Source: an uncultured Lachnospiraceae bacterium (GTDB taxonomy: Bacteria; Bacillota; Clostridia; Lachnospirales; Lachnospiraceae). From it: 64,000 nt of DNA. A program made the position numbers and the translations under genes. Positions 59,851 through 64,000 of this stretch are shown here, in pieces. Each line of letters begins with the position of its first letter. Position 1 is the stretch's first letter. The notes under the pieces were generated by a model. The model worked only from the letters and a program-made list of their open reading frames with translations. It was not told the DNA's origin and did no database searches. The stretch spans positions 1-64,000 of the forward strand of contig CAJUNR010000021.1 in NCBI GenBank assembly GCA_910587765.1, given 5' to 3'.

Positions 59851-60216
59851 TCAGCATCCTCCCGGACAGGCGATTTCAAGCAGTTCCTCGATCATATGAT
59901 GCAGGAGCGCCGCCTGTTCGGTGCCGGCTGCCTTATAATAGACTTCTTTTCCGTCTCTGCGGCTTACGATCAGTCTGCCGGCTTTCAGTACTTTCAAATG
60001 ATGGGATACCGCCGGACTGCTCATATTCATCATGGCGGAGATATTGATGACGCATTCTTCGCAGTGGCACAGGATCCAGAAGATGCGCAGCCGGCTGGTG
60101 TCGCCGAGCAGCCGGAAGAGATCGGACAGGGTCTGAAAATCTTCCGTTTTCGGGATACATTCCATCTGTTTCTCAAGAAAGGCCCCATGGTCGTGGGGCA
60201 GTGTGATCTTATCCAA
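59851..60216 (-). CDS. ArsR/SmtB-family metal-sensing repressor
   Basis: 121 residues. The winged helix is LFRLLGDTSRLRIFWILCHC then ECVINISAMMNMSSPAVSHH. The CHCEEC motif at the start of the recognition region is the metal-binding site type of CadC/ArsR. It is divergent from the HMA protein and P-type ATPase genes and should release their promoter when metal (Cd, Zn or Pb) is bound. A histidine-rich C-terminus (LLHHMIEELLEIACPGGC) may add a second site. Confidence 0.9.
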   Translation of the reverse strand: MDKITLPHDHGAFLEKQMECIPKTEDFQTLSDLFRLLGDTSRLRIFWILCHCEECVINISAMMNMSSPAVSHHLKVLKAGRLIVSRRDGKEVYYKAAGTEQAALLHHMIEELLEIACPGGC

Positions 60217-60471
60217 GCAGGATCAGCTCCTTTCTGAAGTTACTCTATTCTTTCTTAATTCATTTTGTTGCTTTTCATATTCGCGCCGGTTTACAGCCCG
60301 CATCGGGTGTCCGGGTGGCGTAAGTATGAAAAGGAACTGGTTTTTATCAGCGGCAGCGCCGCGGACAGGCGGTATGCGCTGTGCGGCGAATGACTCAGGA
60401 AAATGCGGATGGAATCATCGCTTCCTTAGTATAGCACAAAAAGACGGTCCGCACAATTTTTTAAAAAAGAG
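60217..60471. other. Intergenic stretch between ArsR gene and efflux promoter
   Basis: About 250 bases without a gene. GCATCGGGTGTCCGGGTGGC near 60300 weakly resembles repeat B. The ArsR promoter should lie near its left end. Confidence 0.4.
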
Positions 60472-60529
60472 TTGCATTTTTCTGTGATATGTGTATAATA
60501 TAATTAAACAATTAAATATATATTTAATT
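60472..60529 (+). promoter_or_regulatory. Metal-efflux promoter and ArsR-type operator
   Basis: TTGCAT (60472-60477), a 16-base spacer, TATAAT (60494-60499), then the perfect 20-bp palindrome AATTAAATATATATTTAATT (60510-60529) over the transcription start. This fits repression by the divergent ArsR-type protein. Confidence 0.7.
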
Positions 60530-60548
60530 ATAAAAGGAGAACAGAAAC

Positions 60549-60767
60549 ATGAAAAAGACGTATAAGATTGAAGTGGACTGTGCCAACTGTGCCAACAAGA
60601 TGGAAGACGCCGCCAGAAAGACGGCCGGCGTCAAAAACGCAACGGTGAACTTTATGACGCTGAAGATGAGCGTGGAGTTTGAGGAGGGACAGGATCCGAA
60701 GGCGGTGATGCAGGAAGTACGCAGGAATTGCAAAAAAGTAGAAGACGACTGCGAGATCTTTCTTTAA
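60549..60767 (+). CDS. HMA-domain metal-binding protein
   Basis: 72 residues forming a single heavy-metal-associated domain. The metal motif is EVDCANCANKMEDA (CxxC). It corresponds to the N-terminal domain that is usually fused to Zn/Cd P-type ATPases, here a separate gene 57 bases upstream of the ATPase. It probably delivers metal to the pump or scavenges it. AAAGGAG precedes the ATG. Confidence 0.88.
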   Translation: MKKTYKIEVDCANCANKMEDAARKTAGVKNATVNFMTLKMSVEFEEGQDPKAVMQEVRRNCKKVEDDCEIFL

Positions 60768-60824
60768 TCCGGCGGATCGGCGGCAGGTTGATGCCGGACA
60801 GGGGCCGGGAAAGGAGCGGGGTTT

Positions 60825-62708
60825 ATGAATAAAAAACACAAAAAAATGCTGACCCGGATTCTTCTGGCGGCGGCGTTGATGATCGTTATGAATTTTCTTC
60901 CGGTAAAAGGGATGGTGCGGTTTGTCCTCTATCTGGTTCCGTATCTGATCATCGGATATGACATTCTGATTAAGGCGGGGAAAGGGATCCGCAACCGGCA
61001 GGTGTTTGACGAAAACTTTCTGATGGCGGCGGCGACGGTCGGCGCTATGGCGTTGGCGGTGTATGAGGACGGGGATTACACCGAGGCGATCGCCGTCATG
61101 CTGTTCTATCAGGTCGGAGAATGGTTCCAGAGCTATGCAGTGGGCAAAAGCCGCCGGAACATCAGCGAACTGATGGATATCCGCCCGGATTATGCCAATG
61201 TGGAGCAGGACGGGGCGCTTGTGCAGGTGGACCCGGACGAGGTGGAAATCGGATCCGTGATTGTGGTGCAGCCCGGAGAGAAGGTTCCCATTGACGGAAT
61301 CGTCGTTGAGGGCAGTTCCAGTCTGAATACCAGCGCTCTGACCGGGGAGAGTGTTCCGCGCAGTACGGGAGAAGGGGAAGAGGTGATCAGCGGTTGTATC
61401 AATCTGAACGGCGTGCTGAAGATCCGGACCACGCGGGAGTTCGGGGAGTCCACCGTATCGAAGATTCTCGATCTGGTGGAAAATGCCAGCTCCAGAAAGT
61501 CAAAGTCCGAGGACTTTATCTCGAGATTCGCGAGAGTTTATACCCCTCTGGTCTGCTACAGCGCGCTTGCCCTTGCGCTTCTGCCGCCTTTGGTGCGGAT
61601 GTCCCTTCTGGGACTTCCGGCGGATTTTGGAGACTGGATTTACCGGGCGCTGACGTTCCTCGTAATCAGTTGTCCGTGCGCGCTGGTGGTCAGTATTCCT
61701 TTGAGCTTTTTTGCCGGGATCGGGGGAGCCAGTAACGCGGGCGTGCTGGTGAAAGGTTCCAATTATCTGGAGACGCTGTCGCAGGCGGACTGTGTCGTAT
61801 TTGACAAGACCGGTACCTTGACGCAGGGAGTCTTCGAGGTGAACGCGGTTCACCACAATCAGATGGAACAGGAACGGCTTCTGGAGTATGCCGCACTCGC
61901 GGAGAGCGCGTCGTCCCATCCGATCAGCAAAAGCCTGCAGAAGGCTTACGGAAAGCCGATAGAGCGGTCCAGAGTAAGCGACATTCAGGAGATCAGCGGC
62001 AACGGAGTTACGGCGCTGGTGGACGGCGTTTCCGTGGGGGCCGGCAATGCAAAGCTGATGAAGCGCCTGCAGGTGGAGTATAAGGAGTGCCATCACACCG
62101 GGACGATCGTTCATATGGCTGTCGATGGCGTATATGCCGGACATATTGTGATTTCCGATGTGATCAAACCCCGCGCAAAGGAGGCCGTGGCCGCCTTAAA
62201 ATCCGCAGGCGTGGGCCGGACCGTCATGCTGACCGGCGACGTGGACCGCGTCGCGAAACAGGTGGCGGCGGAGCTGGGAATCGACGAAGTCTACAGTGAA
62301 CTTCTTCCGGAAGGGAAGGTAGAGAAAGTAGAAGAGCTGCTGGAACAGAAACGGGGAAGAGGAAAGCTGGCATTCGTGGGGGACGGTATCAATGACGCGC
62401 CGGTCCTGTCCCGGGCTGACATCGGCGTCGCCATGGGAGCCATGGGTTCGGATGCGGCCATCGAGGCGGCGGATGTCGTCCTGATGGACGACGATCCCCT
62501 CAAAATTGCCAAGGCCATCCGGATCTCGCGGAAATGCCTGCGGATTGTTCATGAAAATATCTGGTTTGCGATCGGCATCAAGGCGGCCTGCCTGCTGCTC
62601 GGCGCACTCGGTATCGCCAATATGTGGCTGGCGGTATTCGCGGACGTGGGCGTTATGGTTCTGGCGGTGCTGAATGCGGTCCGGGCACTGTTTGTGAAAA
62701 AACTGTAG
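60825..62708 (+). CDS. Heavy-metal-exporting P1B-type ATPase (Zn/Cd type)
   Basis: 627 residues. It has an actuator domain (LNTSALTGESVPRSTGEGEE), the intramembrane metal site VISCPCALVVSIP (CPC), the phosphorylated Asp in VVFDKTGTLTQG, an ATP-binding HP motif (SASSHPISKSLQ) and the hinge GDGINDAPVLSRAD. The family is CadA/ZntA-like. The N-terminal metal-binding domain is absent; that role falls to the preceding HMA protein. It exports Zn, Cd or Pb ions. AAAGGAG lies before the ATG. Confidence 0.92.
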   Translation: MNKKHKKMLTRILLAAALMIVMNFLPVKGMVRFVLYLVPYLIIGYDILIKAGKGIRNRQVFDENFLMAAATVGAMALAVYEDGDYTEAIAVMLFYQVGEWFQSYAVGKSRRNISELMDIRPDYANVEQDGALVQVDPDEVEIGSVIVVQPGEKVPIDGIVVEGSSSLNTSALTGESVPRSTGEGEEVISGCINLNGVLKIRTTREFGESTVSKILDLVENASSRKSKSEDFISRFARVYTPLVCYSALALALLPPLVRMSLLGLPADFGDWIYRALTFLVISCPCALVVSIPLSFFAGIGGASNAGVLVKGSNYLETLSQADCVVFDKTGTLTQGVFEVNAVHHNQMEQERLLEYAALAESASSHPISKSLQKAYGKPIERSRVSDIQEISGNGVTALVDGVSVGAGNAKLMKRLQVEYKECHHTGTIVHMAVDGVYAGHIVISDVIKPRAKEAVAALKSAGVGRTVMLTGDVDRVAKQVAAELGIDEVYSELLPEGKVEKVEELLEQKRGRGKLAFVGDGINDAPVLSRADIGVAMGAMGSDAAIEAADVVLMDDDPLKIAKAIRISRKCLRIVHENIWFAIGIKAACLLLGALGIANMWLAVFADVGVMVLAVLNAVRALFVKKL

Positions 62709-62727
62709 AGCTCTCCGGACGCAGGGT

Positions 62728-64000
62728 TCAGAACCGCCTGCGCCCTCTGCCGCGTCGCCGGCTTCGGTAGTGCCGCCGGCTGGGGCTTCCGAACGCGTTC
62801 TTCCGGTCGCGCCAGTTCTGCCAGCGCCTGACGGGATTGAGTTCGATCTCAAAATCCCTGGCCAGTTTCCGAATGATCAAAATGACGATCAGGAGCAGCA
62901 GCAGGGAACCGGCGACGATTCCTACAAGCCGGAGGTTGATCTTCACCAGATTGATCTCCGGCTTTTCTGCCGTGTCCGCTGATTCCTCCGCAATGGGTTC
63001 GCCGGCCTCTACGGACCTTTGAAAATTAAACTCCTGGATGCCGCTGTCGGCCAGATACAGGCTGGTGGAGCCCACAGGCTGTCCGGAATAGGTATAACTG
63101 AGAGAAGCGATCACTCCGGAATCGTCCGAATCCTGAAATTCCAGTTGAGGCGACGCGTCGGCAAATTCCGCGTTTACCGGCAGGATGAGACAGTCGTTCT
63201 GACCAAGTTCGATCATGGGGTTGGAAGAGCCGAAGATCGAACTGCCGGTATCGAAAAGCTCTCCCTGTCCGATGGTGAAATTTGTCTCATTTTCCGCGAT
63301 GTTGACCCGGTGGAAATTTTCACTGGCATAATCCAGCAGATTTGCCGTATCGGTGTACAGAGGAACCCCCTGTTCGCCGGTGGATTTTGTCTTCATGGTC
63401 ACGACGATCAGATCCATGCCGTTCCTGGTCGCGCAGGTGACAAGGGTGTTGAGGGCAATCGTAGTGTATCCGTTCTTTCCGCAGAATACCGTGTCGTCGA
63501 GGAACTTTGGAGTCTTATGTCCGGAAATCATGAGATGATGATTGTTCATAAGCAGTTCCTGATCTTTTTTGTTGGTGGCGCGCAGCGTATAGCGGGGGGT
63601 GCCGCCGATCTGCCGGAACTTTTCATGCCGGATTGCTTCCTGGGTGATAAGCGCCATGTCGCGGGCGGAGGTATAGTGTTCCGGATCAGGGAGTCCGTGC
63701 GGGTTGACAAAGTGGGTGTTGGTGCATCCAAGTTCCGCGGCTTTCTGGTTCATCAGGTCGGCAAAAGCCTCTACCGAACCGGAGACGTGTTCGGCGACGG
63801 CATTGGAACATTCGTTGGCGGATTCCAGGAGAATCGCGTAGAGACATTCCTCGACCGTCAGAATCTCGCCCTCGTCTCGGGCAATGTGGCTGCTGTCGTA
63901 CTCAATCGAATATACCGCATTGTGGGAGAACGTCACTTCTTCATTCAGATCGAGATGTTCCAGAGCCAGAAGGACGGTCATAATCTTGGTGATACTGGCA
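62728..64000 (-). CDS. D-alanyl-D-alanine carboxypeptidase (S11), N-terminus outside
   Basis: The gene runs off the right edge. The first residues in the window are ASITKIMTVLLALEHLD, with the catalytic SxxK (SITK). SxN is ESANECSNAVAEH. The third motif reads FCGKNGYT, with KNG in place of the usual KTG. After the catalytic domain come a beta-rich domain, one membrane segment (GIVAGSLLLLLIVILIIRKL) and a very basic C-terminal tail (RRHYRSRRRGRGRRRF). It trims pentapeptides in peptidoglycan at the outer membrane face. It is convergent with the P-type ATPase gene, 19 bases apart. Confidence 0.85.
   Translation of the reverse strand, partial: ASITKIMTVLLALEHLDLNEEVTFSHNAVYSIEYDSSHIARDEGEILTVEECLYAILLESANECSNAVAEHVSGSVEAFADLMNQKAAELGCTNTHFVNPHGLPDPEHYTSARDMALITQEAIRHEKFRQIGGTPRYTLRATNKKDQELLMNNHHLMISGHKTPKFLDDTVFCGKNGYTTIALNTLVTCATRNGMDLIVVTMKTKSTGEQGVPLYTDTANLLDYASENFHRVNIAENETNFTIGQGELFDTGSSIFGSSNPMIELGQNDCLILPVNAEFADASPQLEFQDSDDSGVIASLSYTYSGQPVGSTSLYLADSGIQEFNFQRSVEAGEPIAEESADTAEKPEINLVKINLRLVGIVAGSLLLLLIVILIIRKLARDFEIELNPVRRWQNWRDRKNAFGSPSRRHYRSRRRGRGRRRF

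Noticed and set aside
60297..60325. Third copy of repeat B
   Set aside because: Only GGGTGTCCGG-type similarity over about 15 bases; the hairpin arms are absent.

Overview
The window looks like a gut-type Firmicute of the Lachnospiraceae kind (class Clostridia). The support is strong GGAGG-type ribosome sites, TTGACA/TATAAT promoters, many phosphotransferase (PTS) sugar systems, BlaI/BlaR-type regulator pairs, an ECF-type vitamin transporter subunit behind a cobalamin riboswitch, and several decayed AAA-ATPase_like/PDDEXK genes. I do not name a species. No rRNA, tRNA, CRISPR array or intact insertion sequence was seen.

Layout. 1-1.2 kb: a DUF4180 fragment, TetR and XRE regulators. 1.37-5.93 kb: a tightly coupled five-gene operon with a serine recombinase lacking the usual zinc ribbon, two small proteins built from the same module as the recombinase C-terminus, and two ParB-like proteins. 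5.95-8.3 kb: a gene graveyard (deleted AAA ATPase, rhamnosidase scrap, frameshifted AraC gene). 8.3-11.2 kb: a membrane protein, an Rpn-type nuclease and a TipA-like MerR regulator. 11.4-15.95 kb: a PRD regulator with a complete ascorbate-type PTS (IIA, IIC, IIB) but no catabolic enzymes. 16.1-17.6 kb: an AlbA_2 regulator containing an 8-bp tandem repeat. 17.6-18.8 kb: cobalamin riboswitch, DUF4430 protein and ECF S subunit. 18.9-20.3 kb: Crp/Fnr regulator, ferredoxin-thioredoxin-reductase-like protein and thioredoxin. 20.3-25.3 kb: chemoreceptor plus solute-binding lipoprotein, a DUF6688-like membrane protein and a histidine phosphatase.

25.4-29.9 kb holds BlaI-BlaR with four small downstream genes. 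A second, damaged copy of this block lies at 45.8-49.3 kb. Between them are a toxin-antitoxin remnant (30 kb), a beta-glucoside PTS with GH1 enzyme under RpiR (30.5-35 kb), a collapsed and an intact ATPase (35.2-37.5 kb), two GH13 alpha-glucosidases with an AraC regulator (37.6-42.1 kb), the trehalose PTS gene treP (42.4 kb) and a LarA-like racemase (44.5 kb). After the second block come a sigma/anti-sigma pair, an Ldh2-type dehydrogenase, and the regulator and hydrolase of trehalose use (treR, treC). The treP and treC promoters carry the same three-site operator layout, so they form one regulon split by about 8 kb of other DNA.

56-64 kb: asparaginase, a MarR-MATE efflux operon with a clear operator, another decayed ATPase, an ArsR/HMA/P-type ATPase metal-efflux locus, and a D-Ala-D-Ala carboxypeptidase running off the end.

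Recurring themes are block duplication with gene-conversion-like identity, single-base frameshifts at or next to T runs, and dispersed intergenic hairpin repeats. The five-gene recombinase/ParB-like operon is the best candidate for an undescribed system.
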